A stretch of DNA of 64,000 bases from Rheum nobile (lineage: Eukaryota > Streptophyta > Magnoliopsida > Caryophyllales > Polygonaceae). Under the pieces are notes generated by a model that did no database searches, was not told the origin of the DNA, and saw nothing but the letters and a program-made list of their open reading frames with translations. The position numbers and the translations under genes were made by a program. Below are positions 10,941 to 22,278 of this stretch, piece by piece (within the stretch, counting starts at the first letter, position 1; every line of letters begins with the position of its first letter). The stretch is from positions 1,426,001 to 1,490,000 of the forward strand of contig WOAB01000563.1 in assembly GCA_027886185.1 (NCBI GenBank), read 5' to 3'.

Positions 10941-12401
10941 TATAAAGTTCTTTAAGCCAATTGTTGAACACTGCCTTAGGGATCGCGAGTTTGAGACTTA
11001 CTTTTTCCATGAGGGGTACCTTTACAAAGCCGGTCGCCTATGCATTCCTAGCTCACCCATTAGGAAGCTCCTCATTCAAGAAGCCCATGAAGGACGCGGT
11101 CATTTTGGGGTTACCAAAACACTAGCTGCCCTTTGCGAGCATTTCTTTTGGCCGCGCATGACTACCCAGGTGACGCGATATTGTAAGGGTTGTGTCACAT
11201 GTCAACGCGCAAAGTCTAGTTCTAATCCCTATGGCCTCTACACACCGTTGCCCATCCCACTAGGCGCTTGGGAAGATTTGTCCATGGACTTCATCACAGG
11301 TTTGCCTCTCTCGTAGGGATACGGACTCCATCTTTGTTGTTGTGGACAGGTTTTCCAAAATGGCACATTTCATCGCGTGTAAGACCACGAATACTGCTAG
11401 TGAAATTGACGCGTTGTTCTTTGACAATGTGGTACGTTTGCACGGGGTCCCTAGGTCTATTGTGAGTGATCGCGACACCAAATTTGTGGGGACGTTTTAG
11501 AGAACACTTTGGGGAAAGTTGGGTACAAAACTTTTATTTTCCACTAGCTACCACCCTCAAACCGATGGTCAAACAGAGGTCACCAATCGAACCCTAGGAG
11601 CCCTCCTTAGGACCATGCTCAAATCCAACCCAAGCGTTGGGAAGACTTACTTGCTATTGTTGAATTTTCTTACAACAGGCCCAGGCACTCCGCGACAAAG
11701 CTCACCCCGTTCGAGGTCTTCTATGGAAGAAACCCTTTGACACCACTTGACATGCTACCGCGACCTCTAAAGGACAATGAGCATAGTAGCGCGGCCAACC
11801 GCGCATCGATGATCCAGGATCTGCATCAACGAACGCGGGAGCAGTTGGAACGCCGCACTATTCAATATGCCACACAACACAACCGTGTGCGCCGTCGCGT
11901 CATCTTTGCCCCAGGAGACTTGGTGTGGCTACATCTTCGCAAAGGCCGCTTTTCAGCTAAGCGCAAATCCAAGCTGGCACAACGCGGTGATGGTCCTTTC
12001 CGTGTTGTGAAGGCCATTGGTGACAACGATTACGAGCTAGAGCTGCCACCCGACTACGGTGTCCACGCGACCTTCAACATCGCCGACTTGGAGCCTTATG
12101 TGGAGCCAGAGTTCGATGATCGTGAAGCGTCCCGCTTCACAACCAAGTGGGGGATGGTGATGCGCTCCTACCCACCATGACTACAACAGAGGAAGAGGAA
12201 GCTATGAGCATTCGTTCACAAGGCCCTATAACAAGATCGTGTGCCAAAGCCATCGCCAACGCGACACAATCATTGATTGTGCGTGTCGTCGCTAGCCAAG
12301 GAACGCAAGAGACCGCGTACTCCCTCAATCGCCTTCAGCCAAGTCCACAAAACGCGTTCTCTTTCAAGATCATCTCCACCATCATTGACCGCGATCTTTG
12401 A
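10940..12401 (+). pseudogene. Integrase half of a second Ty3/gypsy chromovirus
   Basis: The segment begins just before the HHCC zinc region (EGYLYKAGRLCIP; EGRGHFGVTKTLAAL; CKGCVTCQRAK). It continues through the core (AWEDLSMDFITGLP; IVSDRDTKF; YHPQTDGQTEVTNRTL). The C-terminal part reads GDLVWLHLRKGRF..KLAQRGDGPF and ends with GPITRS-type sequence. It is broken by frameshifts near 11310, 11500 and 11700. Codon use is GC-richer (many GCG and CGC codons) than in the upstream Tekay remnant, and the protein is clearly a different lineage (CRM/Reina/Galadriel-like chromovirus, not resolved). Confidence 0.8.
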
Positions 12402-12930
12402 TTGTTTTGTCATTTTAGAACATTAATATTTTCAGTGTTTTTCTTTTGGGTGTGTGTTCCACGCGTGTTGCATGGGCTAGCCCATTAAGCGAGACTCAGC
12501 CCATCCAAGTTTTGCTAACCCCTATAAAAGGCTATATCGGCCTTCTGTATTAGGTTACGCTTCATTTTTAATCTAAGATCATTTGTCGAGAGCCTTTGCC
12601 TCCAATCTCTTAGATCGGCGTCACCCAACTCTAACTTCTCATCTCCATTCCTCCGCTGCCGACGCTACGGCCATCCACTCGAACACCTCGAGTCTATCCC
12701 CTCCGCTGCCGACGCTACGGCTTCGCTCTTTTGTCGAGCCACCATCCAATATCGCGCTCCCTTGCTCGCACGACGAAACAACACCGCGTTCCATCATTCC
12801 CTCCTTGAATTCGACACGCGTGACTCACCACCAATATCTCGATTCGACATTCGAAGACAGGAACGCATCAAAGAAGTTTTTGGGAAAGGTCAAGAGCTTC
12901 AGGCTAGAGGTAGTTTATTTCATATAGTAG
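12402..12930 (+). mobile_element. Probable 3' LTR of the second chromovirus
   Basis: Directly after the integrase frame lies a non-coding stretch with an LTR-like promoter, CCTATAAAAGGCTAT near 12520, and a repeated CCGCTGCCGACGCTACGG motif (about 12653 and 12705). The exact ends were not found because no 5' LTR of this family lies in the window. From 12930 to 13367 I see nothing recognisable. Confidence 0.5.
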
Positions 12931-13367
12931 GGATGAACATCATTGTTAAGTGTATAAAAAAAAACCTACTCAACCTAACCAAAACATATTTTCAGTGAAT
13001 GGTTTGAGTGAAAAGTGTTATTTTATTCTGCTATCATTTGAGCACCATGGTTGGTGCTGAATTGCTGATTATTAGTCTTACATTAAACAAACAAAAGTTG
13101 TCAGAATCTTTTAGTGATGAATACTTCATTATCTTAACTTTATTGTACCATAAAAGTCTTCCATTTCTATTCAAAGTCTAGTTTTAATTTATTCCTATCG
13201 GTCACTCTCATTAGACCCCCTCCCTTTAGCTTAATAACACTTGAATTGCTCAACTTGAAAATCTCTTCCATCTATATATCTTGATATCCTAAACCTGTGA
13301 TTTTTTGTGTCAAAAGGGCTTGTAGTGCAACTCCTAAATTAGCTCTATCATCTCCGAAAACCCGGTT

Positions 13368-14068
13368 ATGGCCATAATGACAAGCGGGTTTGTGGAAGGC
13401 TCTCTTCCTGAAGAACTGATGCAAATTTCGGTGAAGCTGGCTCAGATGTGGGAAGATGTGGCTGATCCAAATGACATTCAAGTTAAGCACATGAGCGGGG
13501 CTATGACGAATGAGGTTTTCCAGATTAAGTGGCCATCTGAGAAAGCTGATAACCACAAGAAGGTTCTTGTGAGGATTTATGGAAAAGGGGTGGACGTGTT
13601 CTTCAACCGAGACGAAGAGATCCGCACTTTCGAGTGCTTGTCTAAGCATGGACAGCCCCCCCCCCCCCCCCCCCCCCCCCGCCTTCTTAGAAGGTTCCCT
13701 GAGGGGTGTGTTGAGGAATTCATCCATGCTAGGGTATGTGAAACTTCATGTTGAATTTACAAGTTGATTGCTTTTATGTTAATTTATATGTTTTGTTTGT
13801 CATGATTCATGGAAGAAACTTAGGATGGGGAGAAATTGGTTAGTCTGGATATACTTTTTTTAAGCTTTTGTCTTTAAAATATCATTGTTAAGCGTACTAG
13901 GATCAGATCGGATCACGCTAATAGCATCTAAATCTTTGGGTTGTAGACATTATCAACAACTGATCTCAGAGACCCAGAAATTTCAGCTGGGATTGTAGCT
14001 AAGATGTGGGAGTTTCACAATCTTGAGATGCCAGGCTCAAAGGAAGCAGTCCTTTGGAACAGAATGAG
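13368..14068 (+). pseudogene. Choline/ethanolamine kinase gene fragment, exons 1-2
   Basis: Exon 1 (13368-13733) starts MAIMTSG and contains the kinase N-lobe signature: VKHMSGAMTNEVFQIKWP, then VLVRIYGKGVDVFFNRDEE and IRTFECLSKHG. A GTATGTG donor follows. Exon 2 (13947-14068) continues in frame with TLSTTDLRDPEIS and WEFHNLEMPG. These are the first domains of plant choline kinase, which phosphorylates choline or ethanolamine in phospholipid synthesis. In exon 1 the G-x-G-P-R-L-L stretch is replaced by a run of 25 C (13656-13680), read as eight prolines. The later exons (the catalytic HNDLQ loop and ion-binding region) were not found. The gene is therefore a fragment, although both exons are open. 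Confidence 0.85.
13656..13680 (+). repeat. C25 homopolymer in kinase exon 1
   Basis: Twenty-five consecutive C residues lie inside the coding frame. The reading frame is kept because the tract gives eight CCC codons plus one base. It replaces the conserved glycine-rich G-P-R-L-L-G segment, so it is either a real expansion or an assembly or sequencing artefact. Confidence 0.95.
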
Positions 14069-14137
14069 GTATCACATATAAAAACACATAATGAAAGTTT
14101 ACTTGACAATACTCCAAAGATGGGATAATTCTGACAT

Positions 14138-16547
14138 TGTAACACCCTCAAAACTTAACCCTTTTGGAAATGTAATACCGCCAGTGACCCCAGTGTTCCT
14201 TACCGAGATCACCCAAGGCTTTACCAAATAAATACAATTTATGAAATGCAATTGATACACAAAGATCAAGCATTAAATTCCAAAACATAACATTGTTGAG
14301 GAAACAAGAGTTATAGGATTACAACCCAATCCCGAATAGGTCAAAACACAGAGTTCAAACAAAGTACAGCGGAAGACAAATAAAAGATTTTACAAACGGG
14401 GTTGTGATCGTGATGATCACCTGCCCAAGGATCTCAACCTGATTAAAAGCAATTATTAAAACATCCAAAAACAACCGTCGTCTTCATAGTCAATCTAGTC
14501 TCCTCAAATCTTCACTCTATCTGATGTGCCGAATCGAACGGATGACACCAGCCCACATGCGGAGAACAAAGTTCGTGGGTTAGTCTACTTGAATAGACTA
14601 GCAAGGGTAAAAAACAGAATGGTTCGAGTGATCGTAACCGTTTACTATCATTGTCCCTCGAATAATAACCGAAGGGACGATACATAACCCGGCACTTTCA
14701 CGGAATAACAACAAGAGGTATGCATGAGAGAAGATTCTGGAAGACTTCATCTTCACAGAAATCGACTCGAAAAGAGACTCCAAGAGATTGAGTCTTTAAG
14801 GAAAAATGACAAATCTGGAATGATTACAGGATCATACAACAATGATTTAAAACTGACTGAGATGCTTCGGTTCACGACCAACCTCATCGCCTACAGCGAA
14901 TCCAGATTGGAAAGAGAACGTACTACATTCAAGTCAAGACGAGTTTTCCTAGCTGTACTGAACTTAGCTGCACTACTCGCCCAAGGTATATTAATCATGT
15001 GCACTCGGGCACTTATCTTATTTAATTCCAAAACGAGCATTACGTTATAAGCTTTTACATCTGATCTCCTCACAAGAGATATCGGATCTCCTCACAAGAG
15101 ATATCAGATCTCCTCACAAGAGATATCGAAGGGATGAACCCTTGAAGATTTGGCACTAGCGAAGTGCGCCTACCCTGTGAAAGGGTATGGTCATGACCAA
15201 AGAGAAAGTACTGGGGATGAACCACCAAGTACCAGTTATAAAGAAACAGCTAAACCCCCTCAAGGTACATAGCGTTCCTAGCCACTAGTGCTAACTAAAC
15301 AGTATAGCACAACAACAGTTACTGGATAAATCCACATAAAGGCCCGAAAGGCGATCACAGATAATAGCGTTGTTCTAACAGATATACAACCTATTATATG
15401 ATTTTCAAAACAGTTTAACAAAACCGTTTCCAGACAAACAGAATATTCATTCCAAATTAATTACTCAGATAAACTACTGATAATTAATGTAAATATGGAA
15501 CGAATGAGCAAGAGCGAACCGCCACTTGCCTTACTCCGCAGAATAGTCTAAAGACGTCACTGGATTCCGGGCTCGACACGGTACAGCTCTGACAACACAA
15601 CGACCTTCGAGTCGACCCATAAAAGGAACCCTAAGTTAGACCCGACATAAACAGTACGAATCTAAACACGGAGAAAGAACACGAAAGGAAAGACGCCACG
15701 ACGACAACCGACCAAGCCAAAGCCACGAAGGCGTTCTGGGCATTGGCGGCGGTCGCCGTTCTTGGCGGCGGTCGCCGTGAAGAACACGGCGGTCGCCGTT
15801 AAGAACACGGCCGACTGAAACGAGAGAAAACTCACCCCAAAACACGAGCGGTTTGGCCTCCTTCGACTTGCTTTGGCTTCTAACCTCCAAGGCTAACCAA
15901 AAGCTTCACAAAGGCACTCTGGAAACACACCAAAGCAACTCCGGCGAGACCTCCGGCGAGCACAAGAAAACCGGCGAAAACAAAACTCCGGCGAGAGGCG
16001 AATTTGGCAGAGGTTTGGTGCTGGGATGGCTCAAAACCTCACCCCCAACACCTCCTTTTATAGCCAAAGTGTCTGAAGCGTTCAACCAAACCCTGAGACG
16101 CGGCCGAAAGCAAGATCGGCGCCCTTGATTTCCGCCGGCGACCAACGGGCAATGCCCACTGGACAATCACGGCGGTCGCCGTTTTTGCCTGCGGCGGGCA
16201 CGCGGCGGTCGCCGTAAACGCGGCGGTCGCCGTTGCCAGGTCTGTCACGGCCAGCTAGAAGCTGACTCCTCGGGCCCAACCACGGCGGTCGCCGTTTTCC
16301 CCTTTTCTCGCCCATTCGGCTTTGAACGAGCATGACGATAAACCGGGATAAAAATTATCGTACGCGAACGACAATTTAAAATTCAAGGCACCTTGTCTGT
16401 ATATTATTTCACTGAGAAAAATATTACAGATATAGAGCACATTACAGAATGTCTCAAGCTACCTGAATTAAATCCGACGTACACAACGGGTACTCGGGAA
16501 AATTCCATAATTCCCAAAATAACCTTACAAAAATACGGGGTATCACA
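14138..16547 (-). mobile_element. Solo LTR of a Tekay-type element, reverse orientation, in kinase intron
   Basis: On the - strand it starts TGTGATACCCCGTATTTTTG and ends GGGTGTTACA, the same termini as the other Tekay LTRs here. The length is about 2410 bp. Flanking pentamers GACAT (14133-14137) and AACAT (16548-16552) match at four of five positions, consistent with an aged target duplication. It shares internal LTR blocks with 37367-39533, such as CAAGTGGCGGTT..CTCTTGC. It also carries a GC-rich CGGCGGTCGCCGT repeat (15745-15800 and 16170-16300). There is no internal coding region, so this is the product of LTR-LTR recombination. Open frames inside are not genes. Confidence 0.82.
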
Positions 16548-17340
16548 AACATGGATTCAAATCTTCATTATGTGGGATCAAGATGGGTAGATATTGATAT
16601 CATGATGCAGGTGATTACTTGTACAATGTAGGCTGATTAGTTTTACTATTGTTTTACCTCATTTTCTGAATTCCCAGATTCATACTAATCTTTTGATATT
16701 TGATAAAGTAACAGGTTTGCCTAAAAGAATGGAAGTTTGAAGCTACTGTAAAGAATATTGACCTTGATGATTACCTTGGTGATGATAGTGAAGTTGTAGT
16801 ACATGGATTAGACAGTCAGGAAAAGAGTGTAGCAGGGAAGACTGTTATGATACAAACCCTATAAAATGAAGTTTAGAATGCTCTTCCTTCTAGCTCAATA
16901 TGTGTAGAAAATTTAGATGTTAGTCAATCCATCAGCTACATACAGTCTTATAGTATTAGTTGAAGGATATGCAAGTAGTAGAGGATTTAATAGTGAGAGT
17001 AGTAAAATAGCAACGATATATATATATAAGGTACCATCAGCTACATACAGTCTTATAGTATCAGCTACATACAGGCTTCGTTGCTCAAAACGAACGGTAC
17101 CTGTTGCTTAGGATGTAAGGACAAGTACCATTGATTATTTTTTTTGCAAGTACCTAGCTACGTACTATGGATTTTCTTGTAGACAATAGCAATGATATAT
17201 ATATAAATCAGGATTATTATGCTTATGATGGAGTTTGTGTTGTGGGAAAATGAATGAATTGATTGATTGTGGTATATATATCAGGAATATTTTGCTTATG
17301 ATCGAATTTATTTTGTGGGAAAATCAGGGAAAACCAATGT
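16548..17340. other. Non-coding stretch after the solo LTR, unassigned exon-like piece
   Basis: A frame at 16713-16860, preceded by AACAG, reads EWKFEATVKNIDLDDYLGDD and on to a stop. It does not match the choline kinase exons expected here, and I do not recognise it. Further on, CATCAGCTACATACAGTC recurs (16929 and 17036), and the block GCTTATGAT.GA..TT..TTGTGGGAAAAT recurs (about 17220 and 17293). Confidence 0.4.
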
Positions 17341-17399
17341 GTTATCAGGAATATTAAGCCATATAATATACATATTTTTTTTAAAAAAATAAAAAAAAT

Positions 17400-17773
17400 T
17401 ACCGCGGTTGTTAGAAGACGTGGTGTATTTTAAAAAAATAAAATAAAACCAGACCACAGTTGGAACTAACCGCGGTCTGACATATTTACCACGGTTTTGG
17501 TGAACCGCGGTCAGCTACTGTTTACCACGGTTGTTAGTGAACTGCGGTCCGGCTGTTTACCACGGTTTGGTGAACCGCGGTCTTGTTGTTTACCACGATT
17601 TTGTAAAACCGTGGTCCGACTTACCACGGTTGTCAATAGCTGCGGTCCGACTTACCACGGTTTCAGAAAAAAACGTGGTCCGAGAGTCGGATCGTGCCAA
17701 GAACAACCACGGACGGTAAACCGTGGTTACCAGTTCTAAAAAACTGCGGTCCGGCCCTATATTTTGTACTAGT
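17400..17773 (-). mobile_element. CACTA-type terminus with subterminal repeats
   Basis: Read on the - strand, the sequence starts CACTAGTACAAAATATAGGG at 17773. More than ten copies of an ACCACGGTT / AACCGCGGT motif follow in both orientations. CACTA ends with dense subterminal repeats are the mark of En/Spm-like elements. The opposite end was not found to the left, so this is a single terminus or a truncated element. Its edge coincides with the break in the adjoining MULE transposase gene. Confidence 0.7.
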
Positions 17774-19608
17774 GGTTCTTCTTCACATGGCGCCTACAGA
17801 GGATAGACTTGGCACTTGGAAAGAGTCTATCTAACGCATTCATCAAGGCCTTTTCACGATCTATCACTAGGCATGTCGGTGTTACTTGACACTTTTTACA
17901 CATTAAGATGTTGTTGTTCGGCCCACACGTAGTTGTCTTCTTTCTCATGCTGTAGAAACGCCCCTACCACATTATAGTTCTTCCATGTAGACGTAACTCC
18001 TATTATTTCGAGTAAAGGCAAGTCATACATGCACAAGAAGATGTGTCATGCATAATGAATAAACATCAACAAGTAGATGTAGCATGTAGATGTGTTATAC
18101 TAACATGTTAGTGTTGTATGTGGAGTCTAGCAAAAGGACGTACATAAATGACTTTAGGAGTTACATGGAATCTGGACTGGCAAAGAAAATGTCGGCGATC
18201 TTATTCCTCGTTGGATCCGACCTATACTCCATAAAGTAGTTGTTCTCCTTGCACTTATGGAAGAACTCTTGGACCACGGTTCTTCCTTCCATCCCACTAT
18301 GTCGGACATTGTACACTTGCTTCATTTTAGTGCAGTTGTTCGGGTCCTGGTTAAGTGTTGTTGCAATCTTTGATGGTTTATTATGATTTTCTATCATGAC
18401 CTTACATAACTTCTTCTGCTCAGGTGTCATCCTGCTAGCTGATGCATGTCCGTACAAGTCATCACCAATGACATGGTTGTGGGTTCCAACAACTACCTTG
18501 ATTGTATATGAGTCCCTCGGTTTTTCTTGACACAACAATTTGAATGGACAATCACATTTTTTTGCTCATTGTTCTTTGCCTTACTCTGTTTTCATCTTTA
18601 GGAATGTAAATTCCCATTTTTTCACACAACAACCATGACTTCCGAAGGCTTCCTCCACCAAAGTTTCTATCTCGACCAATAGTGATGCAGAAGTGATTAT
18701 CAAACCTAATATGTCTAACCCATTTAATTGCATCATCTCTGGAGCCGAATACTTCACCCGTGGTAAACTTCTCTGAATAATCTTCCGAAACAATCACTTC
18801 TTCAAGTGTGGGATAATAAAATTGCGGCTTTGTGTGTAATGCCGGAAACCCAAAATGAGGTGGAGCCTGCCACCTTACGGACGAAATTCCATTACGAGCA
18901 AAACAATCTAATCCCGGCATATGAGGTTGTTGAGGCACCATAGGTTCGCCGAACAACCTAAGTGAGAAGGGCGGTGGTGCCATGTCCCACGCATCATTCA
19001 GGGACAGATTGTTAATACCGTTGTTCATGATATTGTTCTCCTATTGAAGTAAAAAAACAAGTTAGCATAGAAGCATGTAAGAATCCAGTTTCTGTCAAAC
19101 ACATCCATCTGTGACGAATAGACACATCCCATCCGTCATGGATGGTAGCACCCCATCTGTCACGTATGAAGTGCATCCATATGTGACAGATGAATGACAT
19201 TCATCCGTGACGGATGGAACAAGTCCATCCATCACGGACTGTTTTTCTTTCAAAAAACAGTCGTCGAACAAAGTTCTTGCACTTGCAATGATCTAGTAAA
19301 AAATCAGTATAACAACGCCAAACACTTAAACATGCAGTTTTGCACAAAATCTACAACTTTTTAGTACAACTTAATCAAAGATGAAGTTTTATGAACATAT
19401 AGTAACAACTATTGAAATTACCTTAAGAAAGTATTTGTTTTTCCCAAAGAACAACTCAAACATATACATTCACAAGAAAGAACCATAAAATTCTTAACTT
19501 TTACTAACATGTAAAGTAAAAGCTTAAAAAACATACCTCATTGTAATGGTAACTCCTTGAAACATCTTCTCAACCATTGAAGTTGGAAAAATCATCTTCA
19601 TTTGCCAT
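17774..19608 (-). pseudogene. Truncated MULE transposase gene
   Basis: A first exon at about 19608-19537 starts MANEDDFSNFNG, stops at TGA and is followed by a GTATGT donor. The main exon (19028 down to about 18090) has the N-terminal MULE layout. It reads GEVFGSRDDAIKWVRHI, then YTIKVVVGTHNHVIGDDLYGHASASRM, then PNNCTKMKQVYNVR, then NKIADIFFASPDS, with TTYNTN-type core sequence after a stop. A further piece (18000-17780) reads EIIGVTSTW-like and CRRHVKKN, the middle of the catalytic domain. The gene stops abruptly at the CACTA terminus. Stops and frameshifts show it is dead. The SWIM-type C-terminus is missing. Confidence 0.85.
19060..19260. repeat. CATCCGTGACGGATG repeat cluster
   Basis: Several units containing CATC(C/T)GT(C/G)A(C/T)GGATG, in both orientations, lie in the 5' part of the MULE gene. 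They resemble the subterminal repeats of the element. Confidence 0.65.
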
Positions 19609-19776
19609 GGAAAAGAACTCTTGGAAATGTAAGAGAATGGAAGATGTGTTGTGGGAGGGAAAAGGAAGAGTGATAGAGAGGTTTAAGGTTTAATTTTGGC
19701 CGTAATATTGATGAGATATGACGGAGTAGTTAATGTTGTTAGGTGGGGATAAGTAACATTCAATTTTCTGGTTGTT

Positions 19777-19897
19777 TACTTCGTCCGTGACGGACCATGT
19801 GCATCCATCCGTGACGGAGCAAAGTGAACCATCCGTCATGGACGAATCACCTTGGTCCGTCACGGACGGATGCACATGGTCCGTGACGGACGAAACG
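19777..19897. repeat. Inverted repeat, about 40-bp arms
   Basis: The arm at 19784-19818 and the arm at 19856-19890 are inverse complements at 33 of 35 positions, separated by about 37 bp. Both are built from the TCCGTGACGGA motif. They probably belong to the terminal or subterminal region of the adjoining MULE. Confidence 0.8.
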
Positions 19898-19980
19898 GTG
19901 TGTGAAATAGCAATTTCACCGGTGCGTGAAATAGAAATCATGTCAATATATCCTACTTTCCTCAACGGCTTCAACAAGTA

Positions 19981-20425
19981 AACTTTTCGCGTTTAACATC
20001 TTATACTATCAACTAAAAATATTGCATTCTATAAATATGAATATAGCTTATTACATGCCTAACACTTTCAATTTACCACCTCACTTAAAATACTACAAAT
20101 AATATTGCTTTTTAACACAACATAAAACATACATCCACAACCTTACAATTTCATATAATCAAACTGAAAAAACATTTACCACTGACATGTGCGAACCACG
20201 GAGTCCGACTACTAGTCTACTATATATATATACTAAACTAGGACCTAATTACGTCACATGACACTCCCTCATTAAAACCGGCACATTCATTTTTTGCTTT
20301 TTCAATTTTTTAAAATAAATTTTATTATAAATCAAATATTATTATCCTAAACATGTCACTAATTTTTTCCTAATTTAAATACAAATCAATCACAAAGATT
20401 ACAAATCTAAAATTTCTTGGGGCTT
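19981..20425. other. Intergenic AT-rich DNA
   Basis: I see nothing coding here. It contains a short TATATATATA run near 20220 and no clear element boundaries. Confidence 0.4.
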
Positions 20426-21722
20426 GATCAAGTGAGAATGGGGCTTATGGTGTAAAATGAGAATGAACCTCCACTCTTGGATGAACTTCCATCCAAAGGT
20501 GGAGATAAAGCTTCATTTAAGTGGGTCAACTCCGGCGTTGACCGCCGGTCAACTCCGGCGTTGACCGCCGGTCAACTCCGGCGTTGACCGCCGGTCAACT
20601 CCGGCGTTGACCGCCGGTCAACTCCGGTCTCCGACGGTCAATGCCGACGTTGATCGGTTTTTTTTTCTGGCCCAAAATTTGTTTTTTTTGGGACAAAATT
20701 TTCATTTTTGGGCCAAAGTTTTCTATACACATTTCTTGCAAAAGTTATGCACATTCCAACATGATTTCATGCACTTTTGACCGACGTAAAATCGATTAAC
20801 TTGTTTTTATCGGGTCTTTTTTTTGGGCGATTTTTTGTATCTGGCCCAAAATTTTCTATCCACATTTAGTGCATAAGTTATGCACATTCACGCAAGATTT
20901 CATGCACTTCTAATCGTTCAAGCTTTTTTTTCTCCTAAAATGTTTATTTTCGGGGTCCGGATTTTTCCCACACATCCAGTGCAAACATTATGCACATTCA
21001 AGCCATTTTGCACGCACAATGAAGCCATTACATGTTAAGTGCATACGTCTATGCATGTATGTGCATGGATAATGACTTGTATATGCACATGATTTGTACT
21101 AGCACATACAATGCAAACATTATGCATATTCAATCTCATTTGCATGCACATCCAGTGCATTACGTGTGAAGTGCATACATCTATCATCTATGCGCGTATG
21201 TGCATGAATAATGACTTGTTTGTGCACCTAATTTGCACTATAAGTGCATATATCGAATTTGTGTTGAAAATGTGCATGAGTTTTAGACCGTGTGTGGATG
21301 GATATTGAAGTGCATGAGTTTTTGCATGTACATATATGCATATAGAATAATATACTTGTGCATTTATTTTTATACTAGATGTGAAATTCATTTAGTTTTT
21401 TTAACTTGCATTGCTCTTTTTTTCAAAAGTGTATGAAATTCTGATTAAATGTGCATAACTTTAGCAAGGAATGTGCATAGAAAATTTTGGCCCAAAAAAT
21501 GAAAATTTTGTCCCAAAATAAATAAATTTTAAGCCCGAAAAAAAGAAAAAATTGGCCGGAGTTGACCGACATTGACCGACAAGGGAAGTTTGACCAAGGG
21601 GTCATGTGCATGACACATGTCCCCTTTAATGAAAGTTTGATCCAAACCCTTGAATTTGTCTCCATCCAAGAACTATAGGATCATTATCATTTTACACCAT
21701 AATAATCATTCTCACATGATTA
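20426..21722. mobile_element. Long-inverted-repeat DNA transposon, non-autonomous
   Basis: The left arm (20426-20752) and the right arm (21451-21722) are inverse-complementary over most of their length. Both carry GTGAGAATG, then TATGGTGTAAAATGA.AATGA, then CTTGGATG, and further inward TTTTGGGACAAAATTTTCATT and TTCTATGCACATT-like blocks. The left arm contains a 23-bp minisatellite. The centre (20840-21320) is made of diverged repeats rich in GTGCAT and TGCACATTC, with an approximate 130-bp tandem duplication. No transposase is present. The long arms suggest a MULE- or foldback-type element. The target duplication was not resolved, so the outer ends are approximate. Confidence 0.75.
20525..20633. 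repeat. 23-bp minisatellite, 4.7 copies
   Basis: GTCAACTCCGGCGTTGACCG plus CCG is repeated four times without change (20525-20616) and then partly. Each unit contains a GTCAA..TTGAC inverted motif. A single degenerate relative, GGAGTTGACCGAC, sits at the equivalent place in the right arm (about 21557), so the expansion is specific to one arm. Confidence 0.93.
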
Positions 21723-22086
21723 AATTCCAAATTTTCTAATTATATGAATGATTGAGATACGAAATTATGATCCAAATCTGATTTTAATATCAATAGTATC
21801 TAGATCTATCTTTTTAATACATAGATTAGTTTTAATAATTATAAATATTTTGTATTCAATATATATGACGTAAAAATTTGTGCCGGCCGCCAAGCACTTG
21901 AACTAGACTAGTTTATTTTGTAACTGGGAGTACATTCTATGCTCTTATATTAAAACCTACTTCCGTTAACATTTTTTAAAATAAAGATTACGAATTAAGC
22001 AAACTTAAAAAGAAAATCATCAAAACTGGAAAGTATTATAATGGAATTGGGGGTTGCTTTAAAGCCACGTACCCTCCATTAAACAC
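21723..22086. other. Upstream region of the GT61 gene
   Basis: Non-coding AT-rich DNA between the transposon and the glycosyltransferase TATA box. I see no strong motif other than the TATA box reported separately. Confidence 0.4.
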
Positions 22087-22097
22087 TATATAAAAGG
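22087..22097 (+). promoter_or_regulatory. TATA box of the GT61 gene
   Basis: TATATAAAAGG lies about 190 bp before the start codon. This fits a transcription start near 22120 and a 5' leader of about 160 nt that is C/A-rich before the ATG. Confidence 0.6.
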
Positions 22098-22278
22098 ATG
22101 TTATGTCTCCCACCGAGTTTCCAGATTGGTCCAAGCATATATCTAACTTCCTCCTCCGCGGCCTCAGGCGTCGCTCCGAATTCTCTTTCTTGAAAATCAG
22201 CCCACAAAACACACACAACAAAAACAAACACCAGAAAAACACACAAAAACACAGATCGAACGAACGAACGATCGATCA

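Noticed and set aside
15636..16440. Several frames on both strands
   Set aside because: They come from the GC-rich CGGCGGTCGCCGT repeats of the solo LTR and have no domain or codon signal.
16713..16860. Possible third exon of the kinase gene
   Set aside because: It follows an acceptor-like AACAG and is open, but its sequence does not match the choline kinase segment expected next, so it was left unassigned.
20525..20633. Possible CRISPR-like array
   Set aside because: The units are directly adjacent with no spacers, and the setting is a plant transposon arm.
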